From: Candidatus Omnitrophota bacterium
GTDB taxonomy: Bacteria > Hinthialibacterota > Hinthialibacteria > Hinthialibacterales > Hinthialibacteraceae
DNA: 64,000 nt
Reading direction: 5' to 3'
Assembly (NCBI GenBank): GCA_003598175.1
Contig: QZKN01000002.1
Span: 1 to 64,000, forward strand
Of this stretch, positions 56,002-64,000 are shown in pieces. The position numbers and the translations under genes were made by a program. A model generated the notes under the pieces. It made no database searches. It was not told the DNA's origin and saw only the letters and a list, made by a program, of their open reading frames with translations. Within the stretch, counting starts at the first letter, position 1, and each line of letters starts with the position of its first letter.

Positions 56002-56820
56002 CTATCCCTTATTCAATTCTTTTGACCGTTGCGTTGCTCTCCGGACCATCTCATGAACAACGGCGGGAACATCATGATCACGTAGCGCGGAAAGTCCCGC
56101 TTCCGTGGTTCCACCAGGTGTGGCGACTTTGTAGACCAGTTCGGATGGCGAATCCGGGCGTTCCCGCAATAACTGAGCCGCGCCGGCAAGCGTTTCGACC
56201 ACGAGCAACCTGGCCACGTCATCCGGAAGCCCCTGCTCTTTGGCGGCGGCAATCCAATGATCCACCAGGTAAAACAGATAACCGGGACCACTACCGGAAA
56301 CAGCGGTCACCGCATCCTGCAAAGGCTCCTCCACTTCCACGACTTCACCGACCGCTTTCAATATTTTCCGCACCCAATTCCGATCGCTCTCATTCATCTG
56401 TTCCGGAAACGTGATGGCGCTGACGCCGCATCCGACTTGTGCGGGTAAATTGGGCATCACGCGAACGATGGTTTCCATATGGCCCAATGCTTCACCCAAT
56501 CGCGAACGGCTTTGTCCCGCCAGGATGGATATAACCACGTGATCCGCTGACAATATATTTTTCAGCTCCGACTTTACGTCCTGCAGGATTTGAGGTTTTA
56601 CGGCTAGAAAAACCGTTTTCGCACGTTTGGGCGCATCGGAATTGGTTTCGGTCGTTTCGACGGAATACGTTTCCTCCAAATAACGGCGTCGTTCCGGTTT
56701 GATTTCCGCCACCAGAATCTCCTCCGGCAACAGGATTTTCTTATTCAACAATCCGGCCAAAACCGCCTCCGCCATATTGCCCCCACCGACAAACGCAATT
56801 TTCTTGTTGAAGTTTGACAT
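56002..56820 (-). CDS. proC: Pyrroline-5-carboxylate reductase
   Basis: 272 residues from the ATG at 56820. The last step of proline synthesis: reduction of 1-pyrroline-5-carboxylate with NAD(P)H. The Rossmann opening KIAFVGGGNMAEAVLAGLL and the family signature region (AVSGSGPGYLFYLVDHWIAA, then VATPGGTTEAGL) are intact. The track frame begins 31 codons earlier inside a palindromic repeat (56854-56911) and should be shortened. It follows carB on the same strand and may be cotranscribed, linking pyrimidine/arginine and proline supply. Confidence 0.95.
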   Translation of the reverse strand: MSNFNKKIAFVGGGNMAEAVLAGLLNKKILLPEEILVAEIKPERRRYLEETYSVETTETNSDAPKRAKTVFLAVKPQILQDVKSELKNILSADHVVISILAGQSRSRLGEALGHMETIVRVMPNLPAQVGCGVSAITFPEQMNESDRNWVRKILKAVGEVVEVEEPLQDAVTAVSGSGPGYLFYLVDHWIAAAKEQGLPDDVARLLVVETLAGAAQLLRERPDSPSELVYKVATPGGTTEAGLSALRDHDVPAVVHEMVRRATQRSKELNKG

Positions 56821-56853
56821 TTCCGTATTCTTCTCCCATAAAATAAAATGTAA

Positions 56854-56911
56854 GGGGAGAGCAGGCGTCCCCGCCTGCGTTAGCAAGCAAGCGAGGACGC
56901 TTGCTCTCCCC
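56854..56911. repeat. Intergenic palindromic element (GGGGAGAGC type)
   Basis: Outer arms GGGGAGAGCA and TGCTCTCCCC enclose inner GGCGTCCCCGCC- and AGCGAGGACGCT-type hairpins, the same plan as the elements at 28108 and 60329. It lies between carB and proC. Confidence 0.88.
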
Positions 56912-56917
56912 ATACTG

Positions 56918-58750
56918 CTATGTTGAAAAATAATCCTGGATCGCTTTGACTTGCAAGTTTTCCTTTAAATTGGAGCGAATTCCCAAAACCGCCGCCCGGG
57001 CCGCGGCAACGGTGGTCACGTAGGGGATATGATGTTCCAACGCGCAACGGCGAAGAGCCAGCTCATCGTAGGCGGAGCTCGCATCGAGCGGCGTATTGAT
57101 AACCAGCGCCGTATTCAAGTTTTTCATGATATCCACGATATGGGGACGGTCTTCCTTCACTTTAAACACCCGTTTGCTGGGAATTTTATGCTGACGGAGA
57201 AATTCAAACGTTCCCCCTGTCGCCAACAATTCAAATCCCATTTCCGCCAGCCAGCGAGCCGATTCGACGATAGCGGGTTTGTCCCGATCCGTCACACTGA
57301 TCACGACCTGTCGCTTATCCAGCGGAGGATTGGGCTCCGGCAACATCATCCCCGCTCCGGCCTGCGCTTTGGCGTAGGCGCGCCCAAAATCCGTATCGAT
57401 TCCCATCACTTCGCCGGTCGAACGCATTTCCGGACCCAGAAGAATATCCACGCCGGGAAACTTGAGAAACGGCAAGACCGCTTCTTTGACAGCGATATGA
57501 TGAATGGTCGGACGAGGCGGCAATCCAAACGAAGCCAGCGAGATGCCGGCCATGATCTTCGCGGCGATTTTGGCCAAAGGCACGCCGGTCGCCTTGCTGA
57601 CAAAAGGCACCGTCCGCGACGCGCGCGGATTCACTTCGAGCACGTAAACCTGCTCGGCGCCATCTCGCCGAGTCACCGCATATTGAATGTTCATCAACCC
57701 GCAAGCATGAAGAGCCTTCGCCAACGTGATCGTTTGTGCACAAATCGTATCCACCGTTTCCGACATCAACGTTCGCGGTGGAATAACGCAGGCGCTGTCG
57801 CCGGAATGGATGCCGGCGAATTCGATGTGCTCCATGATCCCGCCAACGTACACATCGCTCATGTCAGACACGGCATCCACGTCAACTTCGACTGCATCTT
57901 CCAGATATTTATCGATCAACACCGGATGTTCGGGGGAAACCTGAACGGCGCGTTTCATGTAAGTCGAGAGGCGATTCTCGTCATACACGATTTCCATGGC
58001 GCGGCCGCCCAACACATAAGAAGGGCGCACCAAAACGGGATATCCTATTCGATTCGCAATGGTTTTCGCTTCGGCAACCGTCGTAGCGGTACCGTTGGGC
58101 GGTTGGTTGATCCGCAATTCCTCCAGCAAAGCGCCGAATCGTTTTCGATCCTCCGCCAAATCGATGCTGTCGGGCGAGGTCCCGAGAATATTGACTCCCG
58201 CGCGTTCGAGCGGCACCGCCAGCTTCAGCGGAGTCTGCCCGCCAAACTGCACAATCACCCCTTTCGGTTGTTCGGCTTCGATGATGTGCATGACATCTTC
58301 AAAGGTCAACGGTTCGAAATACAACCGGTCCGCCGTGTCATAATCCGTGGAAACCGTCTCGGGATTGGAATTGATCATGATGGTTTCATAGCCGATTTCC
58401 CGCAACGCCATCACGGCATGGACGCAGCAATAATCAAACTCAATTCCCTGCCCGATACGGTTGGGGCCGCCGCCAAGAATCACGATTTTTCCCTTCTCGC
58501 TGGGCCGGACTTCGCTTTCCGTTTCGTACGTGGAATAATGATAGGGGGTAAACGCCTCAAATTCAGCGGCGCAGGTATCCACGGTTTTGAAAACGGGGAC
58601 AATCGCAAGACGTTTTCTGAGTCGGCGGATATCCGACTCGGACACTCCCCACAAATACCCCAACTGACGATCGGAAAAACCGAATTGCTTCGCTTGCAAA
58701 ATTATGTTTTTAAGTTCGGTTTCGTTCATTCGCCGCTCATACCCCAACAA
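56918..58750 (-). CDS. carB: Carbamoyl-phosphate synthase large chain, C-terminal half
   Basis: 610 residues holding the second half of Car[21 protein letters not shown] opens it; [20 protein letters not shown] and [20 protein letters not shown] belong to the second ATP-grasp unit that makes carbamoyl phosphate from carbamate; [20 protein letters not shown] starts the regulatory MGS-like domain. In most bacteria both halves are one chain of about 1,070 residues. Here the frame overlaps the N-terminal half by 14 nt, with a TTG at 58750 or ATG at 58729 as start. The boundary lies in a poorly conserved linker, in or beside an A6 run, so a true split or a one-base frameshift is possible. Confidence 0.9.
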   Translation of the reverse strand: MLGYERRMNETELKNIILQAKQFGFSDRQLGYLWGVSESDIRRLRKRLAIVPVFKTVDTCAAEFEAFTPYHYSTYETESEVRPSEKGKIVILGGGPNRIGQGIEFDYCCVHAVMALREIGYETIMINSNPETVSTDYDTADRLYFEPLTFEDVMHIIEAEQPKGVIVQFGGQTPLKLAVPLERAGVNILGTSPDSIDLAEDRKRFGALLEELRINQPPNGTATTVAEAKTIANRIGYPVLVRPSYVLGGRAMEIVYDENRLSTYMKRAVQVSPEHPVLIDKYLEDAVEVDVDAVSDMSDVYVGGIMEHIEFAGIHSGDSACVIPPRTLMSETVDTICAQTITLAKALHACGLMNIQYAVTRRDGAEQVYVLEVNPRASRTVPFVSKATGVPLAKIAAKIMAGISLASFGLPPRPTIHHIAVKEAVLPFLKFPGVDILLGPEMRSTGEVMGIDTDFGRAYAKAQAGAGMMLPEPNPPLDKRQVVISVTDRDKPAIVESARWLAEMGFELLATGGTFEFLRQHKIPSKRVFKVKEDRPHIVDIMKNLNTALVINTPLDASSAYDELALRRCALEHHIPYVTTVAAARAAVLGIRSNLKENLQVKAIQDYFST

Positions 58751-60287
58751 TTTTTTGATCTTCCCTTATCCACTCTACAACATCTTTTTTGACATTGCGC
58801 AATTGATATTCCATATCCACGATTTCCGCCAGGTTGACCAAAAACCAGGGATCAATCTTCGTATATTGATAAATGTCCTGAATACTCAATCCGATTTGCA
58901 AGGCATACCGAATATAGAAAATGCGATCAGGATTCGGCCGTTTCAGTTTTTCGATGATTTCCTCTTTCAGATACGAAGCGGATGGATCCTGATAGGAAGA
59001 ATCCTGCGGATCCTCAAATACGAGCTGATGCTGAAATACGTACGTGTCCTTCCCATCCGCGCCGAATCCGAATCGATCGATTTCGAGTGATCGCAATCCT
59101 TTTTGCAAGGCTTCCTTGAACGTACGGCCGATGGACATCGCTTCTCCGACCGATTTCATTTGCGTCCCCAACGTCGAATCGGAGCCGGGAAATTTTTCGA
59201 ACGCCCATCGCGGAATTTTTACCACACAATAATCGATCGTTGGCTCGAATGAAGCGGGCGTCACGCGGGTGATATCGTTGCGAATCTCATCCAACGTAAA
59301 GCCGACCGCCAGTTTCGCGGCAATCTTGGCAATGGGAAAACCGGTCGCTTTCGACGCCAGGGCCGAACTGCGGGAAACGCGAGGATTCATTTCAATGACG
59401 ACCATGCGTCCGTCTTTGGGATTGACGGCAAATTGGATGTTGGAGCCTCCCGTTTCGACGCCGATTTCCCGAATGATGTCGATGGAGGCGTCGCGCATGG
59501 CCTGATATTCCTTATCGGTCAGCGTCTGCGCCGGCGCGACGGTGATACTGTCGCCGGTATGCACACCCATCGGATCGAAGTTCTCGATCGAACAGATAAT
59601 TACGACGTTATCCGCCAAATCCCGCATGACTTCCAACTCGAATTCTTTCCAACCGAGAACCGATTCCTCGATCAGAACCGTGTGGCAGGGACTGCACTCC
59701 AATCCCCAGCGAACCACGTCGGGAAATTCCTCACGGTTGTATGCGGTTCCCGCGCCGGTGCCTCCCAGTGTGAAGGAAGGCCGTATGATCGCGGGAAAAC
59801 CAACCTCCTTAATGATGTTCATCGCTTCATCGACGCTGCGAGCATAGCCGCTGCGAGGAACTTGCAGATTTATACGGTTCATCGCTTCTTTAAACAACTC
59901 ACGATCTTCCGCTTTGTTGATCGCTTCCAACTTCGCGCCGATCAACTCGACGCCATGTCGTTCAAGAATCCCGTTTTCCGCAAGGGCAACCGCATTATTG
60001 AGGGCAGTCTGGCCGCCCAATGTGGGTAAAAGGCAATCCGGTTTTTCGATTTCGATGATTTTTTCCAGCACTTGCGGCGAGATTGGTTCGATATACGTGC
60101 GATTTCCCAAATCCGGATCGGTCATAATCGTCGCCGGATTGCTATTGACCAACACGACTTCATACCCTTCCTCCCGCAGCGCTTTACAGCCCTGCGTGCC
60201 GGAGTAATCAAACTCACAGGCCTGGCCAATAATAATTGGGCCCGAGCCGATAATGAGAATCTTATGGATATCTGTTCGTTTTGGCAT
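58737..60287 (-). CDS. carB: Carbamoyl-phosphate synthase large chain, N-terminal half
   Basis: 516 residues with the first ATP-grasp unit, which makes carboxyphosphate and carbamate. [40 protein letters not shown] and [20 protein letters not shown] are textbook CarB. It also includes most of the oligomerisation domain ([20 protein letters not shown]). It ends at TGA in a stretch (REDQKIVGV) that has no counterpart in E. coli CarB, so the linker has about 18 extra residues if the halves were joined. Gene order carA, carB-N, carB-C on one strand argues for coordinated production of both halves. Confidence 0.93.
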   Translation of the reverse strand: MPKRTDIHKILIIGSGPIIIGQACEFDYSGTQGCKALREEGYEVVLVNSNPATIMTDPDLGNRTYIEPISPQVLEKIIEIEKPDCLLPTLGGQTALNNAVALAENGILERHGVELIGAKLEAINKAEDRELFKEAMNRINLQVPRSGYARSVDEAMNIIKEVGFPAIIRPSFTLGGTGAGTAYNREEFPDVVRWGLECSPCHTVLIEESVLGWKEFELEVMRDLADNVVIICSIENFDPMGVHTGDSITVAPAQTLTDKEYQAMRDASIDIIREIGVETGGSNIQFAVNPKDGRMVVIEMNPRVSRSSALASKATGFPIAKIAAKLAVGFTLDEIRNDITRVTPASFEPTIDYCVVKIPRWAFEKFPGSDSTLGTQMKSVGEAMSIGRTFKEALQKGLRSLEIDRFGFGADGKDTYVFQHQLVFEDPQDSSYQDPSASYLKEEIIEKLKRPNPDRIFYIRYALQIGLSIQDIYQYTKIDPWFLVNLAEIVDMEYQLRNVKKDVVEWIREDQKIVGV

Positions 60288-60328
60288 TACAAGAAACCTT
60301 TTCGATTATACACAACACATTCGTTCAT

Positions 60329-60449
60329 GGGTAAAGCAGGCGTCCCCGCTTGCACGAACAGCGCAGGCGAGGACGCCTGCTCTACCCAAGAAGATGCGGA
60401 CAGGATGTCCGCGCTCCGGCAATTTGCCGACAGGATGCCGGCGCTACAT
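60329..60449. repeat. Cluster of intergenic palindromic elements
   Basis: One full GGGTAAAGCAGGCGTCC element (60329-60387) followed by two shorter hairpins, GCGGACAGGATGTCCGC (60396) and GCCGACAGGATGCCGGC (60426). The cluster fills the space between carA and carB and ends next to the carA stop. Confidence 0.88.
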
Positions 60450-60450
60450 T

Positions 60451-61611
60451 CTACTCATCCTTATCACCGGTCATCATGCGAACAAAACGATCGAAATGAT
60501 GAGCGGCGTCGTATGGGCCGGGAGAAGCTTCGGGATGATATTGAACCGAAAAACATCTCAATTCCCTCGATTCCAACCCTTCGACGGTATTGTCATTCAG
60601 ATTGATATGCGTCACTTCGACCTTTTTGTCCCTTATACTTTCCATATCCACACAGAATCCGTGATTTTGCGAAGTGATGTCGATTTTGCCGCTTTTCAAG
60701 TGTTTCACCGGTTGATTGGCCCCGCGATGGCCGAATTTTAATTTATACGTGGTTCCACCGAGCGCCAATCCTAAAACTTGATGGCCGAGGCATATTCCGA
60801 AAATGGGATAACTTCCCAATAATTGTTGAATCGTATGGATCGCATAGGTAACCGGCTCGGGATCTCCCGGTCCGTTCGAGAGAAAGATTCCATCCGGTTG
60901 GAGCGCGCGTATTTCGTCCGCGTCGGTGTATGCGGGGACCACATGCACCTCACAGCCTCGTTCCGTCAAATGGCGCAAAATATTTTGCTTGATGCCAAAA
61001 TCGAAAGCCAGGACGCACAGGGGATTCGCGGACTTCGTGAATATTTTCGAATGGTAAGTTGGATGAAGCCGATCCTTCCATCGATAGGATTCATTCGTGG
61101 TTACCGATCGCACCAAATCCGCTCCGATCATGGAGGGAACCGCATCGATTTTAGCGTGGATATCCGCCTCGGTTCCATCCTCCGTGCTAATCACTCCCCG
61201 CATCACGCCGTATGTTCGTAGTTTTCTCACCAATGCGCGCGTATCGACGCCGCATAAACCGACAATATGTTGGGATAGCATCCATTCTTCCAGCGATCGC
61301 GTGGATCGCCAGTTGCTGGGAATTTGTGAGATTTCCTTAACGATAAAACCGGCGACTTGAATTTTTGACGATTCCACATCTTCTTCATTCACGCCGTAAT
61401 TCCCGATCAGAGGGTAAGTCATCGTCACGATCTGGCCGTAATACGATGGATCGGTCAACACTTCCTGATAACCGGTCATCGATGTATTGAACACCACCTC
61501 GCCGCCGGCTTCCCCGACAGCGCCAAACGCGCGGCCTCGAAAAACAGCGCCGTCTTCGAGAATCAGAACAGCCGGTTTTCTGATGATTGTATTGAGTATG
61601 GAATTATTCAT
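60451..61611 (-). CDS. carA: Carbamoyl-phosphate synthase small chain (glutamine amidotransferase)
   Basis: 386 residues, normal length. CarA releases ammonia from glutamine for CarB. The N-terminal CPSase domain shows LEDGAVFRGRAFGA and FNTSMTGYQEVLTDPSYYGQ; the class I amidotransferase domain has the nucleophile in FGICLGHQVLGLALG and the His/Glu pair in QYHPEASPGPYD. It precedes the two carB halves on the same strand, separated by a repeat cluster of about 160 nt. The weak ribosome site fits the ATG at 61611. Products feed pyrimidine and arginine synthesis. Confidence 0.97.
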   Translation of the reverse strand: MNNSILNTIIRKPAVLILEDGAVFRGRAFGAVGEAGGEVVFNTSMTGYQEVLTDPSYYGQIVTMTYPLIGNYGVNEEDVESSKIQVAGFIVKEISQIPSNWRSTRSLEEWMLSQHIVGLCGVDTRALVRKLRTYGVMRGVISTEDGTEADIHAKIDAVPSMIGADLVRSVTTNESYRWKDRLHPTYHSKIFTKSANPLCVLAFDFGIKQNILRHLTERGCEVHVVPAYTDADEIRALQPDGIFLSNGPGDPEPVTYAIHTIQQLLGSYPIFGICLGHQVLGLALGGTTYKLKFGHRGANQPVKHLKSGKIDITSQNHGFCVDMESIRDKKVEVTHINLNDNTVEGLESRELRCFSVQYHPEASPGPYDAAHHFDRFVRMMTGDKDE

Positions 61612-61809
61612 CGATCCGTTTTCTTATTCTGCAGAACCATCTCTACCCTAATCAGGTAATTTTTGAAATTTTTCGCTTTATTTACGCGAAAGCGAAAGAT
61701 GATTTTCCTACTTCGTGAGGGGAGTATGCTTATCGGACGGCATTTTGTCAATGTGAAACAACGCCATTCATAACCGGTTAGTCCCCATGAAACATAAAAA
61801 TAGGTTGAG

Positions 61810-61853
61810 GCGCGGCCCTTCGCTTTGCGCCTGCGGGCAAAGCGCCCGGGACC
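61810..61853. repeat. GC-rich intergenic hairpin region
   Basis: GCGCGGCCC, CGCTTTGCGCCTGCGGGCAAAGCG and CGGGACC form nested hairpins in the 364-nt gap between carA and the NifU-like gene (61612-61975). It is a variant of the dispersed element. The only other item seen in this gap is the promoter at 61906. Confidence 0.6.
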
Positions 61854-61905
61854 CGATCGGACGTTGCGATACAGAAGCACCGAAAATTCCCGTCTTCTTT
61901 TTTCC

Positions 61906-61933
61906 TTGACCTTTTTCGACTTGAACTTACAAT
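61906..61933 (+). promoter_or_regulatory. Sigma-70 promoter for the NifU-like gene
   Basis: TTGACC, a 16-nt spacer and TACAAT, 42 nt before the start codon of the NifU-like gene and reading toward it. Confidence 0.65.
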
Positions 61934-61975
61934 AGTCACATGAACAACTCATGCTTGGGCATCCGGGAGGCCTAA

Positions 61976-62245
61976 ATGACTGAACCAATGAATTCTCAAA
62001 CGAACCAGAATATTCCCAATTCCATCGAAGAACGCGTCCGTACCCTTCTCGAGCAGGAAGTCCGCCCCGTCATTCAACGCGACGGTGGAGACATCGTTTT
62101 TATGGGGATGGATGGAAAGACGGTTCAAGTTCAACTGCAGGGCGCCTGCGTCGGATGCCCCAACAGCGCGTACACTCTACAAATGGGTGTGGAACGATAT
62201 CTCAAACAAATGATTCCCGAAATCGAAGGAGTCGTGTCCGTATAA
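61976..62245 (+). CDS. NifU C-terminal domain iron-sulfur scaffold protein
   Basis: 89 residues, almost only the NifU-like (Nfu) domain: VRTLLEQEVRPVIQRDGGDI, and the cluster-binding CxxC in LQGACVGCPNSAYTLQMGVE. Nfu proteins hold an iron-sulfur cluster between two monomers and deliver it to target enzymes. GGGAGG stands 5 nt upstream of the ATG, and a sigma-70 promoter is visible. No isc or suf gene is near, so it is an unlinked carrier. The first 15 residues are Asn/Gln-rich and probably disordered. Confidence 0.93.
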   Translation: MTEPMNSQTNQNIPNSIEERVRTLLEQEVRPVIQRDGGDIVFMGMDGKTVQVQLQGACVGCPNSAYTLQMGVERYLKQMIPEIEGVVSV

Positions 62246-62482
62246 AACTCACGTGTGCTTATGAGACTTTTGTACGATCCTGACCGGATCGCGGAAAATT
62301 TCTCACTTACCTCCCATTCCCCCTGCGATCCACCCGTCTACGAAGAGGATTGGCGAGGGGAGAGTTTTTGTGTAAGATGAGGATTCAAATCCTTTCCCAA
62401 AAATCCTATGTGGTTTTATCGCGTCGTCATTCTGCGAGAAGAGTCGTTTTTCCATGCCTGTGATTGAGAATTGCGTTTCAGA

Positions 62483-63679
62483 ATGAAAAAACATTCTCCT
62501 CTCATTGTCGTCTTTGTTACCGTATTTTTGGATTTGCTTGGCTTCGGCATACTCATTCCGCTGCTTCCCTACGTCGCGGAAGAGTATGACGCAAACGGCT
62601 TTTTAGTCGGCCTGTTGTTCGCCTCTTATTCCGCAGCGCAGTTCCTGTTCGCGCCGATGTGGGGACGATTGTCCGACCGGTACGGCAGACGGCCGGTGAT
62701 TCTCATCAGCCTTTGCGGTTCGACGACGGGGTACTTGATCTTCGCCTTTGCCGGCTCCCTGTCCTGGCTTTTCATTTCCCGCATTTTGTCGGGAATCGCG
62801 GCGGCCAATATTTCGACGGCGCAGGCGATTGTCGCCGACATTCTCCCTCCGCAGGAACGCACGAAAGGGATGGGAATGGTCGGCGCGGCGTTGGGTTTGG
62901 GATTTACCTTCGGCCCGGCGCTCGGCGGCATGTTCGTCGAGCAAACCAATTACAGTATGCCCTTCTTTATCGCGGCGGGCTTGTCGGGACTGGATTTTCT
63001 GTTTGCATTCTTCCTGCTGCCGGAAACCGTTTCCTTACAAAATCACAGCCAATATGAACAACGCCGGTTTTCTTTGCCTCAACTCAAATCCGCGTTGACC
63101 GTCCCTATGATTCCACATCTGCTCGTGATTTCGCTGATTTATTACATTGCATTTGCTGCGATGGAAGGAACGTTGGGTCTGTTCGTGAAGGAAGAATTTG
63201 CGTTGGATGCGAAGCAGAACAGCTACTTTTTCTTTCTGGTGGGGATCATTATCGCCGTCATTCAAGGCGGAGTCGTCGGACGCCTGGCAAAGCGTTTCGG
63301 GGATGTCAACGTTTTGCTGATCGGCATCTGCGGTGTGTTTATCGGACTGCTGAGCATCGTGTTCGCGCCCTCGCTGCCGGTTTTCATCGGCGCAATGATC
63401 CCGCTTGCCATCGGCGCGGGATTCTATACGCCCGCCATGACCAGTTTGATCTCCCAGCAAAGCGCACAGGAAGTACAGGGCGGTATTTTAGGATTGAATC
63501 AATCGATGGCCAGTTTGGGGCGCATTATCGGGCCATTGGCAGGCGGGACGTTGTTCGATTGGCTGGGCAGGCACTCTCCCTATGTTTTCGGCTCCATTCT
63601 CATTTTCATTGCGTTCCTGATCGTTTTTCCGCTCAAAACGAGGAAAAACAAATCAAAAAATTGGATGCAAATCTCATAA
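62483..63679 (+). CDS. MFS drug exporter-like transporter (TetA type)
   Basis: 398 residues, twelve predicted helices. The family opening VVFVTVFLDLLGFGILIPLL and the loop 2-3 motif WGRLSDRYGRRPVILISL are those of the 12-helix drug:H+ antiporters such as TetA, and GAALGLGFTFGPALGGMF is the antiporter motif C. The substrate is unknown and no adjacent regulator suggests one. The ATG at 62483 is preferred over the track's TTG four codons earlier; the ribosome site is weak. Confidence 0.9.
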   Translation: MKKHSPLIVVFVTVFLDLLGFGILIPLLPYVAEEYDANGFLVGLLFASYSAAQFLFAPMWGRLSDRYGRRPVILISLCGSTTGYLIFAFAGSLSWLFISRILSGIAAANISTAQAIVADILPPQERTKGMGMVGAALGLGFTFGPALGGMFVEQTNYSMPFFIAAGLSGLDFLFAFFLLPETVSLQNHSQYEQRRFSLPQLKSALTVPMIPHLLVISLIYYIAFAAMEGTLGLFVKEEFALDAKQNSYFFFLVGIIIAVIQGGVVGRLAKRFGDVNVLLIGICGVFIGLLSIVFAPSLPVFIGAMIPLAIGAGFYTPAMTSLISQQSAQEVQGGILGLNQSMASLGRIIGPLAGGTLFDWLGRHSPYVFGSILIFIAFLIVFPLKTRKNKSKNWMQIS

Positions 63680-63685
63680 TTCCAC

Positions 63686-63715
63686 TTGACGGATTGTACG
63701 CTTTGACCGTACGAT
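63686..63715 (+). promoter_or_regulatory. Promoter with overlapping operator of a HigBA-type module
   Basis: TTGACG, an 18-nt spacer and TACGAT; the inverted repeat ATTGTACG ... CGTACGAT (one mismatch) overlaps the -10 box. Such a site is the expected binding place for the HigA repressor, which silences its own operon. Confidence 0.6.
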
Positions 63716-63721
63716 TCAGGT

Positions 63722-63769
63722 ATGAAGATTTATAGCATCAAGCATAAAGGTTTAAGATGCCCCCCATAA
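63722..63769 (+). pseudogene. Vestigial higB toxin start
   Basis: A 15-codon frame whose first 12 residues (MKIYSIKHKGLR) match the start of HigB-type toxins, after which it runs into the antitoxin start and stops. The toxin body, about 80 residues in the family, is missing. Confidence 0.6.
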
Positions 63770-64000
63770 AAATCGGAATGAAACCCAGCCATCCCGGAGA
63801 TTTTATTCGTACCGAAATTTTAGAGGAATTCAATCTATCCATTTCACGAGCCGCCGAAATCCTGCACGTTCGTCGTGCGACACTTTCCGATTTGGTTCAT
63901 GAAAAAACATCTCTATCGCCGGAAATGGCCCTGCGGATTGAAAAAACTTTTGGCGTCTCTATGGAAACGTTGCTACAAATGCAGGCTTGGTTTGATAGTT
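63757..64000 (+). CDS. higA: HigA-family antitoxin / XRE regulator (cut by window edge)
   Basis: 81 codons visible and open at the window end. KPSHPGDFIRTEILEEFNLS followed by ISRAAEILHVRRATLSDLVH is the HigA helix-turn-helix, and SPEMALRIEKTFGVSMETLL the usual second part, so most of a typical 95-100 residue protein is present. The start is the ATG at 63757, inside the last codons of the toxin remnant; no independent ribosome site is visible. With its toxin gone it may persist as a plain repressor acting on the operator at 63686. Confidence 0.85.
   Translation, partial: MPPIKIGMKPSHPGDFIRTEILEEFNLSISRAAEILHVRRATLSDLVHEKTSLSPEMALRIEKTFGVSMETLLQMQAWFDS

Noticed and set aside
57029-58792. 587-residue plus-strand ORF
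   Set aside because: Lies wholly opposite carB, is rich in His/Arg/Phe as typical for antisense frames, and shows no domain.
61608-61988. 126-residue minus-strand ORF upstream of carA
   Set aside because: Basic, low-complexity translation of promoter and repeat DNA; overlaps the carA start and the NifU promoter.

Overview
The window is 64 kb of a Gram-negative bacterial chromosome of moderate GC content. It most resembles uncultured candidate phyla with planctomycete-like gene content, such as Hydrogenedentota, Sumerlaeota or Hinthialibacterota. That placement is an inference and no marker here fixes it. It rests on Thr-Pro-rich linkers in exported proteins, GspG-like pseudopilins, a Tat-targeted sulfatase, aldo/keto reductase and DegT aminotransferase, ECF sigma factors with FecR-type anti-sigma factors, several lipoproteins, and many palindromic intergenic repeats. 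No rRNA, tRNA, CRISPR array or complete insertion sequence was seen.

Layout. 1-8.2 kb: rpoC (cut by the window edge) and rpoB on the minus strand, behind a near-consensus sigma-70 promoter with a leader of about 370 nt and no rplJ/rplL next to them. 8.2-15.7 kb: a GT2 glycosyltransferase, a DsrE-like protein, a pseudopilin, a regulatory operon (ECF sigma factor, zinc-finger/FecR anti-sigma factor, exported beta-propeller), a DUF5666 protein and a STAS-zinc ribbon-PilZ fusion. 16-23 kb: an exported DegT aminotransferase, two Rpn-family nucleases on either side of a secreted protein whose signal peptide is split off by a tetranucleotide repeat, a STAS protein and recO with a pseudopilin remnant at its end. 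23-35 kb: PilZ, LysM/LytM lipoprotein, methyltransferase, GlmU-like transferase plus nagB, a large membrane protein, an acyl ligase-ACP-PlsC fusion, a UMF1 transporter and a bare sigma-54 AAA+ domain.

35.6-44.4 kb: an antitoxin followed by a RelE/beta-helix chimera, a nitroreductase, a DUF3298-like protein, two tandem exported proteins of about 810 residues and an unrecognised protein closed by a clear terminator. 44.5-49.9 kb: sulfatase, aldo/keto reductase, pseudopilin, membrane protein, STAS protein. 49.9-55.7 kb: the best candidate for an undescribed system, a minus-strand cluster of a Gly/Met-rich exported protein, two paralogous small helical proteins and, between them, a giant helical lipoprotein and a 34-residue one-helix membrane protein. 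56-61.6 kb: carA, a carB split into two overlapping frames, and proC. 61.9-64 kb: a NifU-like protein, an MFS exporter and a higA antitoxin whose higB toxin survives only as its first dozen codons.

Recurring themes are envelope and surface proteins, STAS and PilZ signalling proteins (three STAS and two PilZ domains in 35 kb), decayed toxin-antitoxin modules, and a dispersed family of GC-rich palindromic intergenic repeats. Some of these repeats extend predicted ORFs upstream of their likely true starts, so several start codons here were moved downstream of the ORF-track starts.
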